A DNA stretch of 52,481 bases, taken from the NCBI GenBank assembly GCA_946479835.1, contig CAMLHD010000001.1:1-52481 (forward strand). The letters run 5' to 3'. Position 1 is the stretch's first letter; the number at the start of each line of letters is the position of its first letter. Below, piece by piece: positions 32,448 through 40,926 of the stretch. The notes beneath the pieces were generated by a model. It was not told the DNA's origin. It made no database searches and saw only the letters and a program-made list of their open reading frames with translations. Position numbers and translations under genes: made by a program. This DNA is from an uncultured Candidatus Saccharibacteria bacterium (lineage in GTDB: Bacteria; Patescibacteria; Saccharimonadia; Saccharimonadales; JACDBH01).

Positions 32448-34533
32448 ACAACCAAGGAACAACCAACGGCCAAGACCGGCGGGCGGCAATCGCCGTCCCA
32501 GCCAAGGTCAGGGCCGTAACAATAACCAGCCGCAAAACGGGAACGGAAACGGCAACGGCCAACGCAAAGCCAGCCGCGGTGCGGCTATCCGCGCCCAAAA
32601 ACGCGTCAACGAAGACGCTACAAGGCTGATTAATTCCGTCCTGGCTACGCCTAAGGGCGTAGAGCGGCCGCGTGCCAACAAGATCGACGATTCGCCGCGT
32701 CTCAAAGTCATTGGCTTAGGTGGTATGGACGGCGGCGGCAGCAAGAACATGATGCTGGTCGAATACCAGAACGATGCCATCATCATCGACTGCGGCAACG
32801 ACCTCGGTGTCGATTTGCCGGGCATCAACTACGGCATATGCGATACTACTTATCTGGAGCAGATACGCTCCAAGTTGCGCGGCTACGTAATTACCCACGG
32901 GCACCTGGACCACATCGGCGGCCTGCCGCACATCGTACCGGCTTTTCCGGCGCCTATCTATGGTTCGCGCTTTTCCATCGGCCGGGTACAAGAGATATTC
33001 GAGAACTTCGGCCTGCCGCTGCCGGAAGGCTTTGAGCTTAAGACCGTCATAATGAATGAAGATACCCACGAAAAGCTGAAACTCGGCGAATTCTTCGTGG
33101 AACTGGTCAGAGTAACGCACTCGATCCCAGGAAGTACCATAGTCGTGGTAGACACACCGGTGGGACGCATCATCAACACCGGCGACTTCAGGCTTGACCC
33201 GGATCCGCTCGATCACGAGCGCACCGACATAGAACGTCTGAATCAGCTCGGCGACGAAGGCGTGCTGGCGCTGTTTAGTGAAAGCACCACCACCGATCGC
33301 CCGGGCCGTACTCCTAGCGAGAGCACTATTGAGCAAAGCTTCATCGACATCATTGATCAGGCCCCAGGCCGGATATTCGTAGGTTTGTTCAGCACCAACA
33401 TGAACCGCGTCCAGATGATCGTTAACGCTGCCGTGCACCACGGCCGCAAGATCAGCATGGACGGCCGCAGCATGGTCTCGACTTTAGAGATGGCTGTCCG
33501 TAATGGCTTCATGAAGATTCCAAAAGGCACGTTCGTGCCGATTGCCTCGGTCCCGAACATGAAGGACGAGGATGTAGTGGTGGTCTGTACCGGCTCACAA
33601 GGCGAGCCAAGCTCGGCCCTGCAGCGCATGAGCAACGGCGAGCATAAGCACATCAAGCTGAAAGAGCAGGACACCGTGATACTGTCCAGTACCCCGATTC
33701 CTTACGGCGGCAATGACGGCAAGATCCGTGCTATGGTGGACGACCTCAACCGCAAAAACGTCCACGTCTTCCAGCACATTACTCGCGAGATCGACGGCAA
33801 CGGGCCGCTGCATGTTTCCGGCCACGCCTCGGTAGACGAATACGCCGACATGATAAAGATGCTGCGGCCCAAGTTCTTCGTGCCTATCTACGGCGATTTC
33901 ACCGGCAAGAAATACCACATCAACATCGCCATCAACGAAGGTATCCCGCGCAAAAACACGGTCAACGCCGATAACGGAGAGGTGATAGCCTTTACGCCCG
34001 ACTCTATGGAAATAGCCGGTACGGTGCCTAACGGCACGGTGCTGGTTGACCAGACCGGCGCTATCGTCAGCTCGGTCGTTATCAAGGACCGCCTGATACT
34101 GGCCGAAGAAGGCCTGGTAGCGGTAGTCCTGACCATCGACCGCAAGAGCGGCAACCTGATGACCAGCCCCGACATCATCTCGCGCGGCTTCATCTACATG
34201 CGCGACAACGAAGAGCTGATGAACGGCTTCAGAACCGAGCTTAGAAGGGCTGTGCAGCAGCGATTCAAGCGCGTCGACCTGGACCGTTTCAAGCAGGAAC
34301 TGAAAGACCACATCACGCACTATCTGTTCGAGCAGACCGGGCGCTCACCGATTGTCATCCCGGTAGTGAACATCATCGGCGGTGGCAAGGTTGAGACTAA
34401 GACCAACGGCGGCCACGCCAGCCCCGAGGCCAAAGCCGTGCCGGAAAAATCACCCGAACAAGTGGCGGCAGAGCAGCAGAAGCGCTTCCAGGAAATGCGC
34501 GCTCGTCTATTGAATGTAGATCAGCAAGACTAA
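32440..34533 (+). CDS. rnj: Ribonuclease J
   Basis: A metallo-beta-lactamase-fold endo/5'-exoribonuclease for mRNA decay and rRNA maturation. The zinc motif THGHLDHIGG lies at about 151-160, and GDFRLDPDP, SEST, GSQGEPSSAL and HVSGHAS follow in the expected order. An N-terminal extension of about 60 residues is rich in Asn, Gln, Arg and Gly (NGNGNGNGQ) and is probably disordered and RNA-binding. A shorter tail rich in Glu and Gln is at the C-terminus. AAGGAG precedes the ATG by about 9 nt, inside the end of the glycosylase gene. Confidence 0.96.
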   Translation: MDKQPRNNQRPRPAGGNRRPSQGQGRNNNQPQNGNGNGNGQRKASRGAAIRAQKRVNEDATRLINSVLATPKGVERPRANKIDDSPRLKVIGLGGMDGGGSKNMMLVEYQNDAIIIDCGNDLGVDLPGINYGICDTTYLEQIRSKLRGYVITHGHLDHIGGLPHIVPAFPAPIYGSRFSIGRVQEIFENFGLPLPEGFELKTVIMNEDTHEKLKLGEFFVELVRVTHSIPGSTIVVVDTPVGRIINTGDFRLDPDPLDHERTDIERLNQLGDEGVLALFSESTTTDRPGRTPSESTIEQSFIDIIDQAPGRIFVGLFSTNMNRVQMIVNAAVHHGRKISMDGRSMVSTLEMAVRNGFMKIPKGTFVPIASVPNMKDEDVVVVCTGSQGEPSSALQRMSNGEHKHIKLKEQDTVILSSTPIPYGGNDGKIRAMVDDLNRKNVHVFQHITREIDGNGPLHVSGHASVDEYADMIKMLRPKFFVPIYGDFTGKKYHINIAINEGIPRKNTVNADNGEVIAFTPDSMEIAGTVPNGTVLVDQTGAIVSSVVIKDRLILAEEGLVAVVLTIDRKSGNLMTSPDIISRGFIYMRDNEELMNGFRTELRRAVQQRFKRVDLDRFKQELKDHITHYLFEQTGRSPIVIPVVNIIGGGKVETKTNGGHASPEAKAVPEKSPEQVAAEQQKRFQEMRARLLNVDQQD

Positions 34534-34544
34534 GCATAAGCGGA

Positions 34545-34573
34545 TTGACAAAAACCGAACAGGCTGATATAAT
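34545..34573 (+). promoter_or_regulatory. Consensus promoter of the 34580 gene
   Basis: TTGACA (34545-34550), exactly 17 bp, TATAAT (34568-34573): both hexamers are perfect. The -10 ends 6 nt before the ATG, so the transcript should begin at or next to the start codon. Confidence 0.88.
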
Positions 34574-34579
34574 TAGCCT

Positions 34580-34873
34580 ATGAAAGATCTCGAATCGATT
34601 CCGGAACCGGACGAAAGTGTGCTCTATCTCCTGACGGCTGAAGAATATCTAGGATCCATCGGTCCTTTGGACGAAGAAGAAATGGCGGCGCGCCACGCCG
34701 AAACAACCAGGACCGATTTGGAGCATGAAATAGATGCCCAGATTGGATTGATTGACGAACTTGTAGCTCAATATACTGAAAAGCCCGATGAAGGTCTGGC
34801 TCAAGCGATCGAAGAAGCTAAAATGGACTTAGGACACATGTTAGTCGACAAGGGAAGCTTGCCGCCGGCTTAA
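34580..34873 (+). CDS. Small acidic helical protein of unknown function
   Basis: A 97-residue protein with no signal or membrane segment and a net negative charge. It is predicted helical through the middle (LEHEIDAQIGLIDELVAQY). I do not recognise a family. The perfect promoter directly at its start implies strong, leaderless expression. It lies 22 bp upstream of ftsK. Confidence 0.6.
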   Translation: MKDLESIPEPDESVLYLLTAEEYLGSIGPLDEEEMAARHAETTRTDLEHEIDAQIGLIDELVAQYTEKPDEGLAQAIEEAKMDLGHMLVDKGSLPPA

Positions 34874-34895
34874 ATGCTATAATCTGAGGGTAATC

Positions 34896-37046
34896 ATGGC
34901 CAAAAGAAAAAAACGAAAAGCAAGAAAAGTAGAAGAAGCCGAACCGAATCTATTCTGGCGTCAGGCGGCCGCTGTGCTGCTGTTCCTATCGGCCGTCTTC
35001 TTATTGATGGGCGGCTTTGGTTTGGGTGGCCCGTTGCCCAAAGGTTTGTTCAGCGGCGTCTACTGGGCGTTCGGCTGGGCGGCCTGGCTGGCACCTGTGG
35101 CACTGGTCTACTTCGGAGTCCTCAAGTTCCAGACCGATGACCACCGCGTGCCGCTTGCCAACTCCTTCAGCATGATATTCCTGGTGACTTTCTTAGCCTC
35201 CTGGCTGTACGTTGGCTTCGCAGATAAGCTGGCCAATGGTTCTTACAGCGGCGGCATGGGAGGCGAGATCGGCAGCTTCACTGGTAATTTCGTGCTTAAC
35301 GCGCTGGATCCGTTCCCGGCGGCAATTTTATTCCTAGTCCTCACCATGCTTGCCCTGTTCTTCTCTTTTGGCATATCTCCTCTAATATTGGCCAAGCTGG
35401 TTCCGCGCAAACGTGAAATGACCGAGGAAGAGGCCGAAATGGCTCGGCTTGCTGGTACCCGTCAAAACCTCACTATGAACGCCGGCGTGCCGGTAGAGCA
35501 CACGCCCGAAGGCCGCCAGATTAAGAACAGCGCCCCGGCCAAGTTATCAAAAGATGAGGACCATCAGGCGCTGACGGTTGCCAGCGATCCCGACTGGCAG
35601 TTCCCAAGCCTGGATCTATTGAACCAGAAGCAGGACAAGGCCGATCCGGGCGACGTAGAGGCCAACGCCCGCACTATCCAGGAGACTCTGGCCAACTTCA
35701 ATATAGAAGTAGAGATGGAAGAGGCCAATATAGGCCCACGGGTTACCCAGTACACCCTTAAGCCGCCGTCTGGCGTGAAACTAAGCAAGATTACTGCGCT
35801 CGATAGCAACATCGCGCTGGACTTAGGCGCGCATGCCATCCGCATGGAAGCGCCGATTCCGGGCAAGAAGGCCGTCGGCGTGGAAGTGCCCAATAAGAAG
35901 TCGGCTACAGTGCGCATATCCAGCATATTAAGTGCTTCGGATTGGCAGAACCTGAACAGTCCGCTAGGAGTAGTCATCGGCAAAGATATCGCCGGCCTGC
36001 CGATAGTTGGCTCTTTGGATAAGATGCCGCACATGCTGGTGGCCGGTCAGACCGGCTCCGGTAAATCGGTGATGATCAACGCGCTTCTGACCAGCCTCCT
36101 TTACCGCAATAGCCCGTCGGACCTCAAGCTCATCCTGGTTGACCCTAAGCAGGTAGAAATGGCTCCCTATGCAGATATTCCTCATCTGCTGACACCGGTT
36201 ATCACGGAGCCTGAAAAATGTATCTCGGCTCTCAAGTGGGCTGTGGCCGAGATGGAGCGCCGCTACCGCACGCTGGCCGAAGCCAAGAAACGCAACATAG
36301 GCGAGTACAATGCTATCAAGCAGGAAGAAGGCATGCCCTACATCGTCATCGTGATCGATGAGCTGGCCGATCTGATGATGATGGCCGCTCGTGACGTCGA
36401 AGCGTTGATTGTACGTATCGCTCAAAAGGCCCGCGCCGTCGGCATCCACCTGGTGCTGGCTACCCAGCGTCCTAGCGTGGATGTCATTACCGGACTTATC
36501 AAAGCTAATGTGCCGGCCAGGGTAGCCTTTACTGTTACCAGCCAAGTGGATTCGCGTACCATCATTGATGGCGTGGGCGCTGAAAAGCTGCTGGGCATGG
36601 GCGACATGCTCTATGCAACTGCCGATATGCCTAAGCCCAAGCGTGTTCAAGGCGCCCTTATAACCGAACAAGAGACCGCTGCCGTAACTGACTTCTTACG
36701 AATGCAGCGCCCGCCGCAGTATGACGACGAGGTCGTCAGTCAGCCGGTGCAGCTGAACGGCAAGGGCGGCATAGTAGCCGATTACGGCGGTGACAGCGCA
36801 GCCGACGACGACATGTGGCGCGATGCCGTGCACGTGGTTCTGGAAGCTCGCAAAGCTTCGACCTCGCTGCTGCAGCGCCGCCTGCGCATCGGCTATGGCC
36901 GGGCCGCCCGCTTGATTGAACAGATGGAAGAACAAGGCATAATAAGCCAGGCTGACGGATCGCGGCCCCGCGATGTGCTGATTACAAGCATGGATGATGT
37001 CTTCGGTGGCAGCGGCGCCGCCGCGGAAGCCGAAGAAGAAGCCTAA
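34896..37046 (+). CDS. ftsK: DNA translocase FtsK/SpoIIIE
   Basis: The septal DNA pump that clears chromosomes from the division site. Four membrane segments lie in the first 170 residues, followed by a short linker, the alpha domain, the motor with Walker A VAGQTGSGKSVM (about 380) and Walker B (IVIVIDELADLMMM), and a C-terminal gamma winged-helix domain (SLLQRRLRIGYGRAARLIEQME) that reads KOPS/SRS-type sequences. The linker is much shorter than in E. coli. A TATAAT (34878-34883) lies 12 nt before the ATG, giving a nearly absent leader. Confidence 0.96.
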   Translation: MAKRKKRKARKVEEAEPNLFWRQAAAVLLFLSAVFLLMGGFGLGGPLPKGLFSGVYWAFGWAAWLAPVALVYFGVLKFQTDDHRVPLANSFSMIFLVTFLASWLYVGFADKLANGSYSGGMGGEIGSFTGNFVLNALDPFPAAILFLVLTMLALFFSFGISPLILAKLVPRKREMTEEEAEMARLAGTRQNLTMNAGVPVEHTPEGRQIKNSAPAKLSKDEDHQALTVASDPDWQFPSLDLLNQKQDKADPGDVEANARTIQETLANFNIEVEMEEANIGPRVTQYTLKPPSGVKLSKITALDSNIALDLGAHAIRMEAPIPGKKAVGVEVPNKKSATVRISSILSASDWQNLNSPLGVVIGKDIAGLPIVGSLDKMPHMLVAGQTGSGKSVMINALLTSLLYRNSPSDLKLILVDPKQVEMAPYADIPHLLTPVITEPEKCISALKWAVAEMERRYRTLAEAKKRNIGEYNAIKQEEGMPYIVIVIDELADLMMMAARDVEALIVRIAQKARAVGIHLVLATQRPSVDVITGLIKANVPARVAFTVTSQVDSRTIIDGVGAEKLLGMGDMLYATADMPKPKRVQGALITEQETAAVTDFLRMQRPPQYDDEVVSQPVQLNGKGGIVADYGGDSAADDDMWRDAVHVVLEARKASTSLLQRRLRIGYGRAARLIEQMEEQGIISQADGSRPRDVLITSMDDVFGGSGAAAEAEEEA

Positions 37047-37053
37047 ATCAGAC

Positions 37054-37083
37054 TTGCCTCAGCATGGGCCGAACGGCTATTAT
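37054..37083 (+). promoter_or_regulatory. Promoter of the 37144 gene
   Basis: TTGCCT (37054-37059), 18 bp, TATTAT (37078-37083). The leader of about 54 nt ends in GGAAGGGA just before the ATG. Confidence 0.55.
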
Positions 37084-37143
37084 TTTATTAAATGCTTAAG
37101 TTTCAATACAAAAAAATAAAAATTACCGGGGGAAGGGACTAGC

Positions 37144-37923
37144 ATGTCCGAGCTGGTGATCGTCACAGCCGATGACACACCAGCACCCCTCCGCCCCCAA
37201 GATGGTCCAGAATTAATAGCTACTCCCGTAGATGAGATCGGGATGCCGCTGCCACTGGCACCCATCATAGGAGAGAGCCAAGACGCCTCTCAGCCACCCG
37301 ACTGGCATCATCATTTTCACCCCAGAAAAAGTCCTATTCTAACCAGAGATCTAGGCGGACAAGCGGTGCGTAATGTGCGGCTCCAGCGCGCTGATTATCA
37401 TCAGCACCATTTTGATTATCACGGCTACTATTTTGGACCACCTCTGCCTGAAACGCGGCAGCAGCAGTTCGGCATAGTGGTGCTGGCCAGCGCTGGTTAT
37501 GTGCCCGAGCGCGCTATTTCATTCAGGGACGGACAGCCTGAAGAAATATATATCTCTAAACGGCAAAGGCAATCACTCTGGTCCAGCGGGGACCTTAAAA
37601 TTGCAGCGTCCGAAACCATCCGCAGATTCCTTATCGACTACACAGTAAGCCAGGATTTGACGGAGATTGACGAGAAGCTTGTCGACGAGTTCCTGAATAC
37701 GCCTAATATGCAAAAACGCTACCACCTTGGCGGCAGGCTGCTCCAGCTAGCTATAGAGGCAGCTATTGAGCCGATAGATCCTTTCTACCGCATAGCCTGG
37801 AAAAAAGGCCTTATGCCCAGAGAATCTTCTAGCCGGCCCCAAAGGCTGGTCAAGAAAAAACTGCGCTACAAGGACCATCTGCCTAATTTGATAGACAGGC
37901 TCGAGCAAACTCTGGCTGCTTGA
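37144..37923 (+). CDS. Protein of unknown function, 259 aa, His-rich centre
   Basis: Unrecognised. The N-terminal 50 residues are Pro-rich and probably flexible. The centre has many histidines (DWHHHFHPRK, then DYHQHHFDYHGYYFG), followed by a beta-like stretch (QFGIVVLASAGYVPERAISF) and a helical, basic C-terminus. The His clusters might bind a metal ion, but no known site is visible. It has its own promoter and a Shine-Dalgarno (GGAAGGGA), unlike the leaderless neighbours. Confidence 0.6.
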   Translation: MSELVIVTADDTPAPLRPQDGPELIATPVDEIGMPLPLAPIIGESQDASQPPDWHHHFHPRKSPILTRDLGGQAVRNVRLQRADYHQHHFDYHGYYFGPPLPETRQQQFGIVVLASAGYVPERAISFRDGQPEEIYISKRQRQSLWSSGDLKIAASETIRRFLIDYTVSQDLTEIDEKLVDEFLNTPNMQKRYHLGGRLLQLAIEAAIEPIDPFYRIAWKKGLMPRESSSRPQRLVKKKLRYKDHLPNLIDRLEQTLAA

Positions 37924-37948
37924 CCAACAGAGGTGATTAGTCTATAAT
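37920..37948 (+). promoter_or_regulatory. Promoter of the rpsF-ssb-rpsR operon
   Basis: TTGACC (37920-37925), 17 bp, TATAAT (37943-37948). Transcription near 37955 leaves a leader of about 108 nt. The -35 overlaps the stop region of the upstream gene. Confidence 0.78.
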
Positions 37949-37962
37949 CAATCCCGTTACAA

Positions 37963-38015
37963 ACTAATTTAGGTTACAGCTCTAAGGCATGTAGCCTGAA
38001 GCCAAAGAAATTAGT
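37963..38015 (+). promoter_or_regulatory. Nested stem structure in the rpsF leader
   Basis: ACTAATTT (37963-37970) pairs with AAATTAGT (38008-38015), and directly inside it AGGTTACA (37971-37978) pairs with TGTAGCCT (37990-37997) with one G-U pair. The arms are contiguous on the 5' side. In many bacteria S6-S18 leaders are autoregulated by the S6:S18 complex, so this may be the local version. Confidence 0.5.
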
Positions 38016-38062
38016 CCAAATCAATGGAGTAGTTTTTGGTTAATGCCAGAAGGAGAAACTAC

Positions 38063-38449
38063 GTGGCGCAGTACGAAATAGCCGTATTGTTCGACCAGGG
38101 CCTGGAGATAGACCTGGAAAAGGCCAGCGGCAAGGTAGAGAAGATCTTTACAGCCGGCGGCGGCAAGATTCTCGGTACCGACAATTGGGGCAAGCGCAAG
38201 CTGGCTTACCCGATCAAGGGCCAGGAGTTCGCCATCTACGTCTTTTACAGCGTAGAACTGCCAGGTGAAGCGGTACAGAAAGTCAACGACACCCTCAACA
38301 TCACCGATGAGGTTGTCCGTTTTCTGATTACCAAGCCGGATCTTAAGAAGCAGGCCAAGGCGGAAGCCGCCAAGGCCGAAAAGGCTGCCAAGGCAGCTGA
38401 GCGCGGCGAAAAGGCCGACGTTTCTGAAGAAGAAAAGACCGAAGAATAA
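38063..38449 (+). CDS. rpsF: Ribosomal protein S6
   Basis: A 30S protein pairing with S18. It begins AQYEIAVLFDQGLE and has NWGKRKLAYPIKGQEFAIYVFYSV, both typical. The GTG at 38063 is the start: AAGGAG (38050-38055) is 7 nt upstream, and the longer frame from 38036 adds unrelated residues. The C-terminal about 35 residues are an Ala/Lys/Glu tail not needed for the fold. It leads rpsF-ssb-rpsR. Confidence 0.93.
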   Translation: MAQYEIAVLFDQGLEIDLEKASGKVEKIFTAGGGKILGTDNWGKRKLAYPIKGQEFAIYVFYSVELPGEAVQKVNDTLNITDEVVRFLITKPDLKKQAKAEAAKAEKAAKAAERGEKADVSEEEKTEE

Positions 38450-38541
38450 TTTTGTAAAAATATCGCTTGACGTTTTAAGGCGGCAGGCATAGACTACCCA
38501 GTTAACAATTAATCAAGACATACGTCTTATAAGGAGGGAAT

Positions 38542-39006
38542 ATGGCAAGGTCATTCAACCAAGTCATCCTGATGGGCAACTTAACGAGGGATCCGGAGCT
38601 GAGGACTATTCCCAGCGGCCAATCGGTCTGCAGTTTTTCCTTGGCGCTGAACCGCAGCTACAAGGGCGCAGACGGCAACTGGCAGGAAGCCACTGACTAT
38701 ATAGATGTGGTAGCGTGGGGACCCTTAGGTGAGCGCGTAGCCCAGTACCTGACAAAGGGCCGACCGGCCCTGGTCAGCGGGCGCTTACAATCACGGTCTT
38801 GGGAACAGGACGGTGTCAAGCGCAACAAGGTGGAAGTAAACGCTCAGGACGTTACGTTCCTTGGCGGCAGGGGTGAAGGCGATAACGGCGGCGGATCATC
38901 CGCTCCGGCGCCTAAGAGCTCAGCCGGCAAGAAGGCAAAAGAAGACGACGTCGTCATCGAAGACATCGGTGACGAACCAATAAATTTAGATGACATACCG
39001 TTTTAA
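38542..39006 (+). CDS. ssb: Single-stranded DNA-binding protein
   Basis: The 154-residue SSB has an N-terminal OB fold ([20 protein letters not shown], then [16 protein letters not shown]) and a Gly/Ser/Pro linker. The acidic C-terminal tip ends DDIPF, the docking site for replication and repair proteins. AAGGAGG precedes the ATG. The stop codon overlaps the Shine-Dalgarno of rpsR. Confidence 0.97.
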   Translation: MARSFNQVILMGNLTRDPELRTIPSGQSVCSFSLALNRSYKGADGNWQEATDYIDVVAWGPLGERVAQYLTKGRPALVSGRLQSRSWEQDGVKRNKVEVNAQDVTFLGGRGEGDNGGGSSAPAPKSSAGKKAKEDDVVIEDIGDEPINLDDIPF

Positions 39007-39017
39007 GGAGAAGCAAA

Positions 39018-39221
39018 TTGGCAAAGATTTTTAAACACCGTACAGACGTAGCCTATTTCGACTACAAGGACTTCAAGACCTTGCAGCGTTACGTCAATCA
39101 GTTCGGCCAGATCGAGACCCGCAAGAAGACCGGTTTAAGCGAAAGCCAGCAGCGGCAATTGGCCCGCGCTATCAAGCGAGCCCGTCACTTGGCTCTGTTA
39201 CCATTCGTAGCAAACAGCTAA
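39018..39221 (+). CDS. rpsR: Ribosomal protein S18
   Basis: A 67-residue protein with [27 protein letters not shown] and the C-terminal [19 protein letters not shown], diagnostic of S18. The start is TTG at 39018, 7 nt after AAGGAG (39005-39010). It forms the S6-S18 pair with rpsF upstream. Confidence 0.96.
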   Translation: MAKIFKHRTDVAYFDYKDFKTLQRYVNQFGQIETRKKTGLSESQQRQLARAIKRARHLALLPFVANS

Positions 39222-39240
39222 AGACGTTAAAATAGTCAGC

Positions 39241-39600
39241 ATGGGCGAAGACCTGCAAGAACAATCGCTGAGCGAACTGATAGCCGCTATCAACGACGTT
39301 CCGGCCATTAGTGCCGAAGGTCTTAAGAACGTCATGTTTCCGGATGATCTTATCGCTTCGCTGCACAATCACTTAGGGAACGCCAACCAGTTCGTCGGTT
39401 CTTCCAAAGAAGCCATGAACGGGGCCGAGCAGTTCATGGCGCTCGAATCGGCCCAAAAAGAGCTGGACGAAGTAGACAGCGATTTGTTCAAGGCTCACCA
39501 GACGCATCTTATCGGCGATGCCGAATATAACCGTTTGGCCGGCAAAGTCCGGCGTGCCATCGAGCTATTGAGCGACGCCGAAGACCCGGAGTATACGTGA
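39241..39600 (+). CDS. Helical protein of unknown function, 119 aa
   Basis: An acidic, mostly helical protein (AMNGAEQFMALESAQKELDEVD). No family recognised. TAAAAT (39228-39233) ends 7 nt before the ATG, so it may start a new leaderless unit with the next genes through efp and tlyA. It ends GTGA, overlapping the next start by 4 nt. Confidence 0.6.
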   Translation: MGEDLQEQSLSELIAAINDVPAISAEGLKNVMFPDDLIASLHNHLGNANQFVGSSKEAMNGAEQFMALESAQKELDEVDSDLFKAHQTHLIGDAEYNRLAGKVRRAIELLSDAEDPEYT

Positions 39601-39893
39601 GCTTGCACGGCCGGCGCCGAAAAGTAGAGGCGCTATGGAAGCTTTTGTTGGAAGATTTCGATAACCAGGCGCTGGGCGAGTTCTTAAGCGCTTCGGCCGC
39701 CAATCAGCAGAAAGGCCAGGTCAAGTTCCGCCTCCAGCGTGCCGTAGCCCGGCTCAACCATGCCGACAAGATAGGACCGGAAGACACTAAGCCAATCAGG
39801 GCCGATATCATGCTGTGCGAAACGCTTAATTGGCTGGACTCTGAAACATCCAAGCAAGCCCACGATTTACTAGATAAATTAGAGGAGAACTAA
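39597..39893 (+). CDS. Small basic helical protein, unknown function
   Basis: 98 residues, GTG start overlapping the previous stop. It is Arg/Lys-rich at the N-terminus (SLHGRRRKVEALWKLL) and predicted helical throughout. I see no family signature. It sits 3 bp before efp and is probably translated in coupling with its neighbours. Confidence 0.6.
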   Translation: MSLHGRRRKVEALWKLLLEDFDNQALGEFLSASAANQQKGQVKFRLQRAVARLNHADKIGPEDTKPIRADIMLCETLNWLDSETSKQAHDLLDKLEEN

Positions 39894-39896
39894 CAG

Positions 39897-40463
39897 GTGG
39901 CATTTGGAATTACCGATTTAAAGAAAGGCCAGATCTTTCAGCTCAACAACGAACCGTTCAAGGTGCTGGAGTATTCGCAGAAAGTCATGGGGCGCGGCGG
40001 CTCGATCGTCAACGTCAAGATCAAAAGCCTGACTGACGGCAAAGTGCTGGCCAAGACCTTCAAGGGCAACGAATCCATCGAACCGGCCGACGTTTCCAAC
40101 CAGACGGTTCAGTATTTATATAACGACAGCGCCAATTATTTCTTCATGAATGGCGACACTTTCGAGCAGTTTGAAATCGCCGCCAGCATCATCGGCGACT
40201 CAGCGGGTTATCTGAAAGAAGGCGACTCAGTGCAGGCCCAGCTGTTCAATGGCCGGGTCATCAACGTCGAACTGCCCAAAAATGTTTACCTCCAAGTAAC
40301 CTATACAGAGAATGTGGTTAAGGGCGATACAACCAGCTCGGTGCTCAAGGACGCGCAGCTCGAAACCGGCATCAGCGTTAAGGTGCCGGCGTTCATTAAG
40401 CAGGGCGACGTAATTTCGGTAGACACTACCACTGGCGCCTACCGCGAACGCAAGAAAGATTAA
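39897..40463 (+). CDS. efp: Elongation factor P, Arg-tip variant
   Basis: EF-P rescues ribosomes stalled on polyproline. The three-domain 188-residue protein starts FGITDLKKGQIFQLN (GTG start). The loop that reaches the peptidyl-transferase centre reads VMGRGGSIVNV: the modified Lys of most bacteria (PGKG) is Arg (residue 33). In beta- and gammaproteobacteria an Arg at this place is rhamnosylated by EarP, but no earP is in this window. The proline-rich proteins here (24398, 9158) would be clients. Confidence 0.94.
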   Translation: MAFGITDLKKGQIFQLNNEPFKVLEYSQKVMGRGGSIVNVKIKSLTDGKVLAKTFKGNESIEPADVSNQTVQYLYNDSANYFFMNGDTFEQFEIAASIIGDSAGYLKEGDSVQAQLFNGRVINVELPKNVYLQVTYTENVVKGDTTSSVLKDAQLETGISVKVPAFIKQGDVISVDTTTGAYRERKKD

Positions 40464-40464
40464 C

Positions 40465-40926
40465 ATGCCGGAATATACCGTTGCCCACATCCTGGATCCG
40501 CACGAGACGGGGGCGCGGTTTACCATGTGGCCGCTGCACGTGACCGTAGTGCCGCCGTTTGAAGCTCCGGACCTAGAGAGCGTACTGAATGCTTTTGAAC
40601 CGGTCATCACCGCCACGCCATCAGTATTTATGCATTTAGGGGGGTTGGCTAAGTTTGGGGCTAACAGGACCGTTCAGAAGCTTGTTCCCAGCACCGAGCT
40701 GTCTATGCTGCATGGAAAACTTTTAGAAACAGGCGAGCAAGAGGGATGGAAACTGAGCGGCCGTTACACCGGCGAACGGTTTACTCCGCATATTACCCGC
40801 AAAGCCGGCCGGCTCTATAGCGGAACCGGTTTTTTACTCGACAGCCTTGCCGTTGTTGAGGCGCAGAGCCAGGGCTATCGCCAGATCAAAGCGGAACTGT
40901 CGCTTAAAGGCAGGGACGCTGCATGA
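40465..40926 (+). CDS. 2H phosphoesterase (2'-5' RNA ligase-like)
   Basis: A 153-residue protein with two H-x-T motifs: PLHVTVVPPF (about 23-32) and FTPHITRK (about 107-114). These form the 2H phosphoesterase active site found in LigT/ThpR and cyclic phosphodiesterases. It could act on 2',3'-cyclic phosphates or 2'-5' linkages; the substrate is not evident. It follows efp by 1 bp and overlaps tlyA by 4 nt. Confidence 0.85.
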   Translation: MPEYTVAHILDPHETGARFTMWPLHVTVVPPFEAPDLESVLNAFEPVITATPSVFMHLGGLAKFGANRTVQKLVPSTELSMLHGKLLETGEQEGWKLSGRYTGERFTPHITRKAGRLYSGTGFLLDSLAVVEAQSQGYRQIKAELSLKGRDAA

